Assembly: GCF_900113675.1 (NCBI RefSeq)
Contig: NZ_FOQE01000012.1
Location: forward strand, 1-55,710
From: Pisciglobus halotolerans
GTDB taxonomy: Bacteria; Bacillota; Bacilli; Lactobacillales; Carnobacteriaceae
DNA length: 55,710 nucleotides
Direction of reading: 5' to 3'
This document shows positions 29,500-39,949 of the stretch, piece by piece; position 1 is the stretch's first letter, and every line of letters begins with the position of its first letter. Under the pieces are notes generated by a model that made no database searches, was not told the DNA's origin, and saw only the letters and a list, made by a program, of their open reading frames with translations. The position numbers were made by a program, and so were the translations under genes.

Positions 29500-29939
29500 T
29501 ATTCTTCCTCCTCTTTATCTTCGTTAGCTTCATAAGCGTCCATTAGTTCATTGTATGCGAACGCGTCTTGACCGCTTAATTCTATTTCCAGATTGTCTAA
29601 AGCAGTGAACAAGTTTTCATATTTGGTGGAGTATTCGCCAAAATGAATTTCAAACTTCTCTTCGTTCAATTCTTTAATTTTCTCGTTGACTTCTGTTTCT
29701 TGTGATTCATCTTTGTAAATATATTTGTCATTTTCAATAATGAGTTCGCCATTTTCATCAATCTCGAAATATTCTTTTCTAATTTCATCTAAAGCTTCAT
29801 TAAACTCTTTGTTTTTTTCCTCCAATCGTTTTGAAAATTGTGTGCGTCCACGGCTTGCTTTATTTGCCTTCAAATTAACACTTTGTAAGAAATTAAACAC
29901 GGGTACGATTGATTTGTTTTCTAGTTTGATTGTTTTCAT
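29499..29939 (-). CDS. DUF1617 family phage protein
   Basis: The 146-residue acidic helical protein is consistent with DUF1617, found directly after tail-tip genes in Lactobacillales siphophages. The first 25 residues (KTIKLENKSIVPVFNFLQ) are the most family-like part. A minor structural or assembly role is inferred from position. Confidence 0.75.
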   Translation of the reverse strand: MKTIKLENKSIVPVFNFLQSVNLKANKASRGRTQFSKRLEEKNKEFNEALDEIRKEYFEIDENGELIIENDKYIYKDESQETEVNEKIKELNEEKFEIHFGEYSTKYENLFTALDNLEIELSGQDAFAYNELMDAYEANEDKEEEE

Positions 29940-32900
29940 TAAGCTGCACTCTCCAATTGTTGTATTTTATTTTCTAGTTCTGTTATCTTATTTTTTAATT
30001 GTTGAATTTCTAAATCATGTTGATTGATAAAAGTGTCTATACGAGCAACATCTTCATTTAATCTATCTATGCTTAGCAGTCTCATTTCATGTCTGTCGAC
30101 AGTATTACTCAATTCTTGCGTTGCTTTGACAGCATGGAAAAGAACGTTATTCGTGATAATACCTTTGTCGTTATCATTCGTCAACTCACAGGGTGCATCA
30201 TCATAGATCAACCCGACGCTTAATTTATCGTCACTTTTCTCCCATTTGTATCTAAAACTAACAACATCTAAATGATTGATCAATTCGAGTGACTGTTGCC
30301 CGTTCACGGAAGAGATATCTTTCTTCAAACGACGTTCAGACTTTTTAACAAAATCAGCTGCAACCATGTTGTAGAAATGAGATTCTGCACGGTCGCTGGC
30401 GACTACAGAGCCAGAGCCACTCGGAGTCAAATATATATTCCGATTATCGAACCGTGGTGTTTCTAATCGGTCTCCTACTAAGATCAAGGAGGTTCCATTT
30501 ACATGACGGGTCTGAAAGTTCGCGGCCTGTATGATTCCCTGCGTGTCACTTCCACCATATGGAGCAATCTTAACTGCCCCGTTCGGCGCATGCATGAGGG
30601 TCATGTCATTTGCCTCGCTTTGCACTCTCATGTTGATTCCATCACCGGATATAAATTGTAGATACTGAAAAGAACCTGTTCCCTTCCCTTTTATGTGGAA
30701 AGAGCTATTAGCTCTGGGGGTCAATGAACCCGCTTCGGTCATGAGTCCTTCCGATGTCCAGAAAAGGTTTCGGATGTTGTTTCCTTTTGCGAAATACAGG
30801 TTTAAAGGATTAACGCCCACTCGATACGTTCCATCATCAAAATCTATTTTCCCGCCGTTCAGTTCTGCGGTTCCGTATCTGTCTGAATAACTGATAATAC
30901 GACCACCATCGAGCGTTGCTTTTGTAGTCGTTCCTGACAATCTTGTTTCCAAAATTCCAGTATTCAAATTCCAAGATGAGTTGGCACCATTGATAGTTCC
31001 GGACGTGATACTATTGGCGTTTAAATTAACAATGTTCATATTTGCACCATTAAACGTACCGCCTGTAATTCTATCCGCTACAATATCTACAGCTTTAACA
31101 CTGTTAATAAAAGCAGCTTTACCGGTCAATACATTAATGTTAGCGTCTGTAGCGAACAGCTTATTGATCATTGCTGTATCAGATTTAAGCATTGTCGAAG
31201 TGATTACATCTGCTGTTAATATTCGTGTACGTAAGTCAGCAATATCGGCTCTAACAGCGTCTAGTGACTTAGTTTTAATGTCGTTAGCAAACGTGGTTCC
31301 GATGATATATGTGTTGCCGTCTAACAATATCTTATTGTTCTGTATAAGTGTCTGCCCTGCCTCAACGTTTATCTGTCCTACAACGTCGCCTTTCTGCACT
31401 CGCAAGTTAATAGCTTCATCTAACTGAGTCACCTTACTGTTGTAGTCTTTCGATTCCACTTTACTGCTAACTAGTCCGGCCAACTGAGTTACCTGCGACT
31501 GTTCCGCTTTATTTGAAACTTTAGTCTGCAAGCCGTTTATATTTGCCTCTATACTGGTTACTTTTTCTAGTGTGGCATAATCTTCAAAGGCCGGAGAATA
31601 GGACGTGGCTTTATTGCCTTTCTGGAACTTAACTGCGTCAATGTAACCCCCGCCATTTCTGCGGTAGTTAATTCTCACTACACATCTAACTGCTCCGATT
31701 GGTGCTGTTTCTGTAATGGAGTTAATTCTAAACATGTAAGGACTTTGTTTTTCTATGATTAAATCACGGAACCCGATATTATCGCCACTGGGATCAATCC
31801 AATTTAAACGAGCGAAGAACCCTTGATCGTTAGTGGAGTCTCCCATAGATTTGTAAGCAAAAGATAATGTATATTCTTCTCCCTCAATTACCTCTACCTC
31901 CTGCCACACACCAGGAAAGTTATTGACAGTAGAGTCTTTTTGCAATATTTTAACTGCTTTATTTCCTTCGTATACAGCATGTTCTGTGGATATTACTTCT
32001 ATACCGCTGATAAACCAGTGATCTAACCCGTTCTCAAATGATCCGTTTAAAATCAAATTTCTGTCGGAAATATCTAGATTGCTAAAAGCACTGCTAACCT
32101 GTGTAATATCCGCTTTTAGACCTTTAGCAGTAGCATTCAGAGACGTTTGATTAACATAGTTCTTGCCTTCCACCAAACTGTTAACTTGTGCTTGCGTCAG
32201 CCTAGCGCTTATTTCCTTAGCATTGGCAGCAATCTGATTAGTGTGATTGGATACTGTTCCGCTTAAACTGTTAACGGTACTTGCCTCAGCTTTTAGCTTT
32301 AAGCCATCAGCGTTGGCTTTAATCTGTGTAGTATGTGTATCTACTGTTCCTTTGATTGTATTGACCAAACTACTATCAGCTTTTAATCCGAGTGCTTTTG
32401 CATTAGCTGATATAGCAGTACTATGATTGGTTATCGTTCCTTTGATTCCATCTACAGTAGTCTGGTCAGCTTTTAATCCCACTGTCTTTGTCAATTCGTC
32501 ATATGAAGCTGTAAGATTACCAGTAGTTACTTCAACTGCACCAACCTTAGTTAACGCAGAATTGGCGTTTGTTAAAGCTTTGCTAGAATCAGTTATTGCT
32601 GTCTCAGCCTTACCTAGCGCTGTTGCAGCGTCTCCTTTTGCTGTGCTTGCCTCTGTTTTAGCAAACCCAGCGTCTTCTATCGCTTTATCAGCTTTGGTCA
32701 CTGCGTCGTTAGCAGTTTTAGTTACTTCTGTTTTTACTGTGTTGATTTTACCAGTAAGCTCTGCGGCTTTCGCTTCAGTGTAGTCCTTCGAATCAGAAAC
32801 AGATTGGTTAAACTTCTGCTCTGCATTTGCGCGGTCTGCGTCGGCTTGGGCGATGACGGAGGAGACTTCTTTTTTTACAGATGACAGTTCAGCAGTGTCG

Positions 32901-34192
32901 GCAATTTTTTTCCAAAACTTCTGTCCACTTTCTTCTACATATTGATACATTTCTGTTTCGGATCCGTTTGGTTTGTACCATAAATCGTTTATATTGGGAT
33001 TGCCAGGCTCATTATCTCCACGGTATATGGTATTTTTTCCATCTGCTGTCGCTTGAATAATAGTAGTTGCTTCTGATATTTCTGATATTTTGTCAGACAT
33101 GGACTGAACATTTGAGTATGTTTTTGTCAAACTTTCAGCAAAGTTTCCTAATTCAATACCCAAGTACTTCTTAGCAAGTGGATTATATCTATAACTGATA
33201 ACTTTTGCTTCAATTTTAATGTCATCTTCTTCATGGATAACAGTTATCGTGTCGCCAATAGCTACTTTTTGAAGATCCTGTAAGTCCTTATATTCTTCCG
33301 TCTGATCAAGCGTAACAAAATCAACTTTATAATTTGCATGCGGAACATCTACATGATTATTCGTATATTCTGCTTTAGCTGCTTTGCGTAACAAGCGATA
33401 AGCTTCTTCTAAAGGTACAGCATCTTCATCGTCTGCATATTCTCCGATAGCCGCTTTAATGTCTTGATACTCAATCATCTTTATTTTAGGATAAACATAT
33501 TTATTGATCATCGGGCTATCTACATATTTTTCAGGAAGAAGTAAGCCATCGAATCCTTTCGGCATAATGCGAGTGGTTACTTCCGTCCAATCTACATCTG
33601 CTTCATATCCAATCAAGTCTTTACGATGTCTGATTTCTTTTCCTCTATTTGACCCAATAGCTTTGTTAATACGAATATCAAAGTTATTTCGCTTTATTTC
33701 TCCACCCCAACGATTGATAAAAGAGTTTTCTTTTCCGTCATCCAGTAGCGCTTCAATCGGGTTCATGCGTACAATACGAGCACTTGCTGACGTATCAATA
33801 TCAGAAAACACTCTAAACTTATGTTTGTATTGTGTCGCTCCTAAAAGCTGGCTGAGAGCATTTTGTCCATTTTTCCACACGATATTTGTATCTTCGATAA
33901 AATTGTCGATTAAATCGTAGAAGATGTGATAACAATTTACTTCTAAATATCCCATTGATTTAATTGGACGATAAACTCTAAAAAGTTGATCTTCTTCGCT
34001 AGGTACAGGAGATCGAATAACAGACTGTCCTTCAATTTCTAAGCCATGTGGCGCAAATAGTGGATATCTGAATGTAAATTGATAAATACCGTTTAAGTCT
34101 TCGGAAACGACTGGATCAATAATATTTTTGTCCAACACGCCTAAGCCGTTATGACTAAAATCAGTTTCATCCGGTTTAAAAATAGTTATCAT
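29939..34192 (-). CDS. Tail tip lysin/receptor-binding protein (Tal) with S74 chaperone
   Basis: This 1417-residue protein is modular. Residues 1-395 are the gp27-like/prophage endopeptidase tail hub. Residues 400-700 are helical linkers with repeats such as ALGLKADSSLVNTIKG and LKLKAEASTVNSLSG. Residues about 712-867 form a jelly-roll carbohydrate-binding module (LILNGSFENG to GGYIDAVKFQKG). A beta-rich shaft follows. The C terminus (from about 1282) is a Peptidase_S74 intramolecular chaperone with SERRLKKDI, in which the Ser and Lys match the self-cleavage motif. The ATG at 34192 overlaps the dit stop (ATGA). It probably carries host receptor recognition. Confidence 0.88.
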   Translation of the reverse strand: MITIFKPDETDFSHNGLGVLDKNIIDPVVSEDLNGIYQFTFRYPLFAPHGLEIEGQSVIRSPVPSEEDQLFRVYRPIKSMGYLEVNCYHIFYDLIDNFIEDTNIVWKNGQNALSQLLGATQYKHKFRVFSDIDTSASARIVRMNPIEALLDDGKENSFINRWGGEIKRNNFDIRINKAIGSNRGKEIRHRKDLIGYEADVDWTEVTTRIMPKGFDGLLLPEKYVDSPMINKYVYPKIKMIEYQDIKAAIGEYADDEDAVPLEEAYRLLRKAAKAEYTNNHVDVPHANYKVDFVTLDQTEEYKDLQDLQKVAIGDTITVIHEEDDIKIEAKVISYRYNPLAKKYLGIELGNFAESLTKTYSNVQSMSDKISEISEATTIIQATADGKNTIYRGDNEPGNPNINDLWYKPNGSETEMYQYVEESGQKFWKKIADTAELSSVKKEVSSVIAQADADRANAEQKFNQSVSDSKDYTEAKAAELTGKINTVKTEVTKTANDAVTKADKAIEDAGFAKTEASTAKGDAATALGKAETAITDSSKALTNANSALTKVGAVEVTTGNLTASYDELTKTVGLKADQTTVDGIKGTITNHSTAISANAKALGLKADSSLVNTIKGTVDTHTTQIKANADGLKLKAEASTVNSLSGTVSNHTNQIAANAKEISARLTQAQVNSLVEGKNYVNQTSLNATAKGLKADITQVSSAFSNLDISDRNLILNGSFENGLDHWFISGIEVISTEHAVYEGNKAVKILQKDSTVNNFPGVWQEVEVIEGEEYTLSFAYKSMGDSTNDQGFFARLNWIDPSGDNIGFRDLIIEKQSPYMFRINSITETAPIGAVRCVVRINYRRNGGGYIDAVKFQKGNKATSYSPAFEDYATLEKVTSIEANINGLQTKVSNKAEQSQVTQLAGLVSSKVESKDYNSKVTQLDEAINLRVQKGDVVGQINVEAGQTLIQNNKILLDGNTYIIGTTFANDIKTKSLDAVRADIADLRTRILTADVITSTMLKSDTAMINKLFATDANINVLTGKAAFINSVKAVDIVADRITGGTFNGANMNIVNLNANSITSGTINGANSSWNLNTGILETRLSGTTTKATLDGGRIISYSDRYGTAELNGGKIDFDDGTYRVGVNPLNLYFAKGNNIRNLFWTSEGLMTEAGSLTPRANSSFHIKGKGTGSFQYLQFISGDGINMRVQSEANDMTLMHAPNGAVKIAPYGGSDTQGIIQAANFQTRHVNGTSLILVGDRLETPRFDNRNIYLTPSGSGSVVASDRAESHFYNMVAADFVKKSERRLKKDISSVNGQQSLELINHLDVVSFRYKWEKSDDKLSVGLIYDDAPCELTNDNDKGIITNNVLFHAVKATQELSNTVDRHEMRLLSIDRLNEDVARIDTFINQHDLEIQQLKNKITELENKIQQLESAA

Positions 34193-34878
34193 ATATATCG
34201 CCACCTCGTTTCTACTTCAATTTTTTTTACAGCTGAATTCCAGGAAATGCCATTCTCTCCAATTTTAAAAACAGGAAATTCACCAACCATTATGTCATTT
34301 CGTGATACGCCATTTCTATGTGCTTCTTTCAATTCGCAATCAACAGAAATATAATCAGCCATACCGTTCAATTTGAAGGTTTGCCCATTAACGGTTATTG
34401 CTGCGTTTCCCGTTCCAAATACTTTTAATAATGGTTCTGATTCAATCGTTCCTGGATTGGTCAATTTTCCAGGAGCGTTTAGTGTTACTTTATCGGACAT
34501 TTCGTATTGGAAAGGAGAACAAACAAAATTGACTGTAAATAAACCATACTGTTCAATTTCGTTATTTGTTTCGCTGATTTGTAAGCTTTTTATCTTGTAA
34601 AAAACATTGTCATCTGTAAATCTAAGCATTTTTTTACCAAAAAAATAACCTCTTATTTTGCGTAAAAGAGGTTTAATGTTCTCATCTTCAAGGATATTAT
34701 ATTCGATTGGAAACTGTATATCTTTAAATGCTCCTTTTTTAGTTAAAGAACCATGTCTACCATCAACTTCAATTGTTTCTATCATTTGTTCAGGTGTCGG
34801 AATATCAGGCCTGGAGGTAGGGGATAGTTTAAAATCAGAAGATGGTATTCCATCTAATAAAGTATCGAACATTTTCAT
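34189..34878 (-). CDS. Distal tail protein Dit
   Basis: The 229-residue protein fits the siphovirus distal tail family (gp19.1/Dit), which forms the hexameric hub between tail tube and tip. Typical features are GRHGSLTKKGAFKD near residues 40-53 and FTVNFVCSPFQYE near 107-119. It lies in the invariant order tape measure, Dit, Tal and is translationally coupled to both neighbours. Confidence 0.9.
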   Translation of the reverse strand: MKMFDTLLDGIPSSDFKLSPTSRPDIPTPEQMIETIEVDGRHGSLTKKGAFKDIQFPIEYNILEDENIKPLLRKIRGYFFGKKMLRFTDDNVFYKIKSLQISETNNEIEQYGLFTVNFVCSPFQYEMSDKVTLNAPGKLTNPGTIESEPLLKVFGTGNAAITVNGQTFKLNGMADYISVDCELKEAHRNGVSRNDIMVGEFPVFKIGENGISWNSAVKKIEVETRWRYI

Positions 34879-37800
34879 TACCTCCTTTTCCCTATTCCGA
34901 AATCTTTACTGATTCCTTTATTAGCTAGCCAATGATCAGCTTTATCAAACATCATATCCATATCTGCAGGAGATTGAACAACTGGATTGAATACGATTGA
35001 TATATTCTGATTACCAAAATTATTGACTAAATTATCTAACATATCTCTCAAATCGTTACCACCAAACATAGCGTTAGCAATTCCTTTACCGATACCTCCT
35101 AAATTTTTCTCGTTTAGGGGCAATACTGCTTCTTTACCAGCTTCTCCTACACCTTGCAACTTACCACCATATTCTCCGATGATTGTTGGTCTATTAAAAA
35201 TCCCACCTTTTGCATTCCATGTTACACCAATGCCAGTTGGATAAGTGATTGTTTTTCCTAAAACCGTTTTAGATGAAGTTTTTAAACTAAAATGCGGCAT
35301 TTTAGGCATACTAGGTTTAGGAATTTTCAATTTTAAATTGCTAAAGAAACCTTTTATTTTGTCAATATATTCACTTATTTTATCTTTAGCAGCTTTTATC
35401 GGATCGATAATAGCGTTCTTTGCTGCATTGAATTTTGAAGATGCACTACTACGAATCGATTCGAACTTACTTGTAACAGAAGACCACATATTCGAAGCAG
35501 TAGTAACTACAGCGTTTTTTGCAGCTTTAAAAGGACTTGTTACTGCTGTCTTTACAGCATTCCATTTTTGAGCAGCTGCGCTTCTCACTTGTTCAAATTT
35601 AGACGTAACACTAGACCAAATATTACTTGCTATTTTAACTACTGTATTTTTAGCAGACGTGAAAGCTGTTGCTATGGCGTTTTTCACAGCATTCCATTTT
35701 TCAGAAGCAGCTGATTTTATTGCATCAAACTTCTGAACAACTCCGCTCCACATTTCTTGTAATTTAGCAGAAACATTAGCCCACGCTTCTTTTATGGGAT
35801 TGACGATATGTTCTTTTATAGCGTTCCAAGCTGTCGAAGCTACTATTTTTATAGCTTCCCAAGCAATGATCGCTCCATCTTTTATCAATATCCAGATTGC
35901 TTCTAATCCAGTTTGAACTAAAGAAATTGGAACCATAATCACATTTATTAGCCCGTCAATGATAGGCTTCATAAACTCAACTAAGGAATTCCATGCTTCT
36001 ATCGTTGTATTTGATATACTATCCCAAATACCGCTCAAGAACTCTACAAGTCCGTTCCATATGTTTGAAGCAGACTCAACAATTGAACTCCACGTTTCAG
36101 TTAAAAACGTTGTAAAAGTAGTCCACATATCAGATGTTGTCTGAGAAATAGTATTCCAAAGATTTGAAAAGAATTCAGATAAAGAATTCCATGCGTTTGT
36201 AGCGCCTTCTGTTATAGATGACCACAATTCAGAAAAGAACTCTTTCAAGCTATTCCAAACATTGACAGCTGTTTCTTTTATGGTATTCCATGTTTCAGAC
36301 AAAAATTGTTTTATTTCATCCCAGTTTTTAACAATAGCAATTGTTAGTGCAACTACTGCCGCAATAACGATTGGTATGACAACGGCTATCCAACCAACAG
36401 CGCCTGTAGCTATACCAAAAATACCAGCTACTGCTTTTACAATAGGAATTAGAGCAGCTAGAGTCTGTATTAAAGACCCAACGATGAATAATACGGGACC
36501 AGCAGCAGCTACTATGCCTGCAATTATCATAACTGTATTTTGAACAGCTGGGCTAGCTTCTGAAAAAGCTTTTGCTAAATCTGTGACAACATCAATTACA
36601 GGTTGTAAAGCATCTAGTGCGCTTCCTAGAGCATCCATAAGTGGCCCGCCAACTTCAATACCAATATCTTTTAGCTTATTTTTTACGATTTCTAGCTTCG
36701 ATTGGAATGTTTCATATCTTTTTTGCGCTTCTTCTGTTAGAGCAGTGTTTTCTTTCCAAGCATCTGCCGAAGTATCCAGCGCTTCAGAAAGAAGATCTCC
36801 AGCGCCTGACAAACGCAAAAGCGTATCAATTTCTTGCGTGGAATTGATACCCATATCTTTCAAAGCACCAGAAACATCTCCGCCAGATTCTTTCACTCGA
36901 CCTAAACCTTTTACGAACTCAGTGATTGCGCTAGCCGCATCATCTTTCCACGCTTTTTGAAACTCACTAGATGACATACCAGAAATTTTTGCGAACTTTT
37001 TTAAGTTCCCTCCGCCAGAAAGCACATCAGAGTTTATTTTTTGCATAACACGTGACATCGATCCGCCACCAGCTTCTGCATTAATACCTACAGAACTCAT
37101 TGCAGCGGCTAAAGCCAAAATTTGGTCTTCAGACATGCCAGCTTGCTTTGCAGAACCAGCCAGTCTAAGAGACATATTAACGATGTCTGCTTCGGTGGTT
37201 GCCATGTTATTACCTAATTCTACAATAGCAGAACCAAGATTATCGAATGATTCTTGTGGCATTTTTGTAATATTTGCCAACTGCGCTAAAGAACTAGCGG
37301 CTTCTTCACTGGAAAGGTTAGTGGATTCTCCCATATCAATCATTGTCCTGGTAAATTCTAAAACATTTTCAGTTTTTATTCCAAGTTGCCCAGCAGCTTC
37401 TGCAACTGCAGATATTTCAGTAGTGGAAGCTGGGATCTCTTTGGCCATATCTCTAATGCCTTTTTCGAGATCTTCATAAGAAACAACTACTTTCCCGTTT
37501 GCATCTCTAACTTCATCTACAGTTTTCTTTCAATTTTGTTATCGTAAAGGCTTTTTATCCTCTACTTCTATATGTTTCCATATAGTTCGGCGTACATTTT
37601 CAACCCTCAAAAAAAAGGCTGTCGAACACTCGTGGAAGTATTATATTTATTCAACTTCTACGCTCTACACTGCTTAATAGCCTTTCGTTATCTATTAAGT
37701 TAGCACGGTATTAGCATATGTTTTTTGGTATATAAAAAAAGCACCTAAATTAATCAGATGCTTTAACGAAAAAACAATTAGCTTTCACCGTTTTTGCTCG

Positions 37801-38729
37801 ATTTAATTACTCTAATATTACTATTAGAGAGGGCAAAGATTTACCCCGATAAACGCGCTATCAAAGTCGCTTGCTGCTTTAATAGACAATCCAACACCAG
37901 CAACAATTGGAGCAGTTACATATTTGCTCATGCTAGAACCGATGTTTTTCATTGCTCCGCCGACTTTATCCGCTTTTGCAGCAAAATTTTTCAATTTATC
38001 TGTAGAATCTTTGAAGCTGTTAGCAAACTCCTGATTTGCTATTTTTGCATCTAACAGTTCTTTTTCTAGTTCGTCAACTTCTTTAGAATTTTCTCCATAA
38101 ACTTGTTTAGCAATATCTAACTGCTGTTCTAAGTTTTTAACTTCATCAGCAGTAACCTTCATTTGCTTAGCCAAATATTCTTGCTTTAATTTGGCTTTAT
38201 CGCTCTCTTTGGCGTTGCTTCCAAGTTTAGCAACTTGTAATTCATACTCTTTAGAAAGCTTCTCAGATGAGCTTTTTAATGTGTCTTGTGACGCCTTTAA
38301 TTCATTCAGCTTTGCTTTTCTTTTTTCCGTTTCAGAAGTATTTTTCTTTTGTGCTTCTGTTGCTTTATCAAGTTGTTTAGATGTATCATCAATAGCATTT
38401 TTTAGATATTCTTCATTCCGCTTAGCATCAAGAAGTTTATCAGTCCAAATACGCGTTTCGTTTGAGTTATCTCCGGTTACTTCCCGAACGTTTTGTAAAG
38501 CTGTCTCTACCATTCTAGTCTTTTGCTGGGCAAGTTCATATTCTTTATTCAACTTGTTTAAGTTTGACTGAAGTTTGTCTGTCTCGCTAGAAGAGTTTCG
38601 CATTTGTTCTTTCTGAAGTTTGAATTCTTTATTCAGCGTATTAACAGATCGATTCATTTCTTTAATGCCACGATTAAATTCTTGATTGATTACTTTATAT
38701 TCAACTTTAACACTAGGCTGTTTAGCCAT
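34878..38729 (-). CDS. Tape measure protein, interrupted by a group I intron
   Basis: The tape measure protein sets tail length and enters the host at ejection. The gene is split: exon 1 is 38729-37843 and exon 2 is 37530-34878. Exon 1 encodes a coiled coil and ends at FDSAFIGV. Removal of 37531-37842 joins GT to AAAG and gives V-KKTVDEVRDANGKVV, the sequence normally seen in this family. The total is 3540 nt, or 1179 residues. Exon 2 has a membrane-like segment (about residues 610-680 of the spliced protein), Trp-rich repeats (WNSLKEFFSELW type), and the C-terminal GEAGKEAVLPLN. Without splicing, exon 1 would stop six codons into the intron. Confidence 0.93.
37531..37842 (-). ncRNA. Group I self-splicing intron in the tape measure gene
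   Basis: The 312-nt element follows exon base T 37843 and ends in G 37531, as group I introns do. P1 is GGGGU of the exon paired with GCCCU of the intron, with the U-G wobble at the splice site. P2 is CTCTAATA-GTAA-TATTAGAG with a GNRA loop. A 9-bp P5-like stem (AAAGCATCT arm), an 8-bp P6-like stem (CTTAATAG arm) and a P8-like GAAGT/ACTTC stem follow. CTATATG-GAAA-CATATAG is a P9-type hairpin. P3 and P7 were not resolved by eye. No homing endonuclease frame is present. Confidence 0.88.
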
Positions 38730-38745
38730 TTAATTCCTCCTCTCT

Positions 38746-39299
38746 TTAGTCAGAATTAATAAATCCTTGTATCGATAATTTATTTATTGCGATTTTTTTA
38801 ACATCATTTATAGGCAAATTCCAGACAGTCCAAGAATCTAGTCCAACTAAAAAAGCATAGAAGCTATACACGTCTTCTATGCTTTCAACTCTTATTTTTG
38901 GCATCCGTTTGTTTGATTTACCTTTTTTATTTACTTTTTTGTTGCTTTTTTAAACGCCTTAGCCATTTCCGCGTTATTTGTTCCACCACTTACAATTTGA
39001 GCATAGATTTGTCCAAATAGTTCTAAATCATTCGGGAGCAAGTTATTGAATTCGTCTCTACTTAACCCTCCAGGATTGGCAAATCGGTATGCAATGTAAG
39101 GCGCATTTTCCATATCTTCAAAATTCGCTTTTGACGGGTCTTTATCCGCTAAAATCATTTCTTGAAGATAATTCTTGGAAAATAAGCCCTCAGCTTGAGC
39201 TCGTTTCATGGCGCCTAAAGAAATGTTAGTCTTAATATCAACAACTGATCCGTCTGTTAACGTGATCTTTTTGATCGGTTCTTTTTTTTCTTCGCTCAT
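38746..39299 (-). CDS. Tail assembly chaperone gpGT by -1 frameshift
   Basis: The zero frame ends ACA AAA AAG TAA at 38931. The heptamer A_AAA_AAG just before the stop is a canonical -1 slippery site. After the slip the frame continues VNKKGKSNKR and then 52 more residues (including EDVYSFYAFLVGLDSWTVWNL) to TAA at 38746. The fused product is 184 residues. This mirrors lambda gpG/gpGT: the T domain recruits the tail tube protein to the tape measure during assembly. Confidence 0.85.
38931..39299 (-). CDS. Tail assembly chaperone gpG
   Basis: The 122-residue unshifted product coats the tape measure protein during tail assembly. It lies between the major tail protein and tape measure genes, the standard place. 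A Lys-rich end (AKAFKKATKK) is encoded by the slippery site. AAGGAG precedes the ATG. Confidence 0.88.
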   Translation of the reverse strand: MSEEKKEPIKKITLTDGSVVDIKTNISLGAMKRAQAEGLFSKNYLQEMILADKDPSKANFEDMENAPYIAYRFANPGGLSRDEFNNLLPNDLELFGQIYAQIVSGGTNNAEMAKAFKKATKK

Positions 39300-39329
39300 G
39301 TTTATTCTCCTTATTATTTAATGCTAGTT

Positions 39330-39347
39330 TCCCCTATTGTCAGGGGA
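39330..39347 (-). promoter_or_regulatory. 3' hairpin after the major tail protein stop
   Basis: Four nucleotides past the stop codon, TCCCCT-GACAAT-AGGGGA forms a 6-bp stem without a T run. The same layout follows the major capsid gene. An mRNA-stabilising or translation-ending role is inferred. Confidence 0.5.
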
Positions 39348-39350
39348 CCA

Positions 39351-39929
39351 TTAGGGAGTAGTATTTTTAACTAATTCTTCATCAAAGTTTTCATGCCAAC
39401 CTGACTTAACGTCCTCATCTGTAATCTCATCCGCAAAGCCTTCGTAATAGAACTTTTTGTTCTTGTCTAAATGAGCCGCAAACGGAATTTCAATTTGTGC
39501 AATTTCATCTCCACCATTTTCTAAAGAGAAATTTAAACCACCTGTAAAACTGACATTTGGAAAAGCGATATATTTAACTGTTTCTTCAGTGATATCTGTT
39601 ACGTCAAAAGTCAATGCTCCTGATCCTCCAACAGACTTGGAACCATATCCATATACACCATCTTTTAAGTCATCAGCCGTCAATCCGAAAATATCGCGAA
39701 GTACAGCAACTTTAATATGGCCAACAAGCGTACCGTTTAAACGAATTGGCTTGCTGTATCGTTTTGCTTCCACACCTTCACACATTTTCACTACCTCCTG
39801 AATCTCGGGTTCAACAGAAAGAGACCCTGTGCAACCCAATTCTTCTGCTGTTCCTAGTGTTCCATTTTTGTCAAATCTAATATGGCCGTTTGTTACTTTA
39901 TATTGATCAAACTCTAAAATTTCCGCCAT
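39351..39929 (-). CDS. Major tail (tube) protein
   Basis: The 192-residue protein forms the tail tube. It has the N-terminal phage tail family pattern (AEILEFDQYKVTNGHIRF) and a core with RLNGTLVGHIKVAVL near 62-76. It lies between the gp10-like completion protein and the tail chaperone. AGGAGG precedes the ATG, and a compact hairpin follows the stop. High expression is expected. Confidence 0.88.
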   Translation of the reverse strand: MAEILEFDQYKVTNGHIRFDKNGTLGTAEELGCTGSLSVEPEIQEVVKMCEGVEAKRYSKPIRLNGTLVGHIKVAVLRDIFGLTADDLKDGVYGYGSKSVGGSGALTFDVTDITEETVKYIAFPNVSFTGGLNFSLENGGDEIAQIEIPFAAHLDKNKKFYYEGFADEITDEDVKSGWHENFDEELVKNTTP

Positions 39930-39949
39930 GTTTATTTCCTCCTATTAAT

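Noticed and set aside
32427-32783. Plus-strand frame of 118 codons
   Set aside because: It is the mirror of the repeated helical linkers of the tail tip gene. It has no ribosome-binding site and runs against phage transcription.
37738-37770. Terminator within the tape measure gene
   Set aside because: The 9-bp hairpin followed by T lies inside the intron where a P5 helix is expected.
37824-38729. Tape measure gene as a pseudogene split by a frameshift
   Set aside because: The break is a defined 312-nt insert with group I intron helices, and its exact removal restores the frame and the usual protein sequence.
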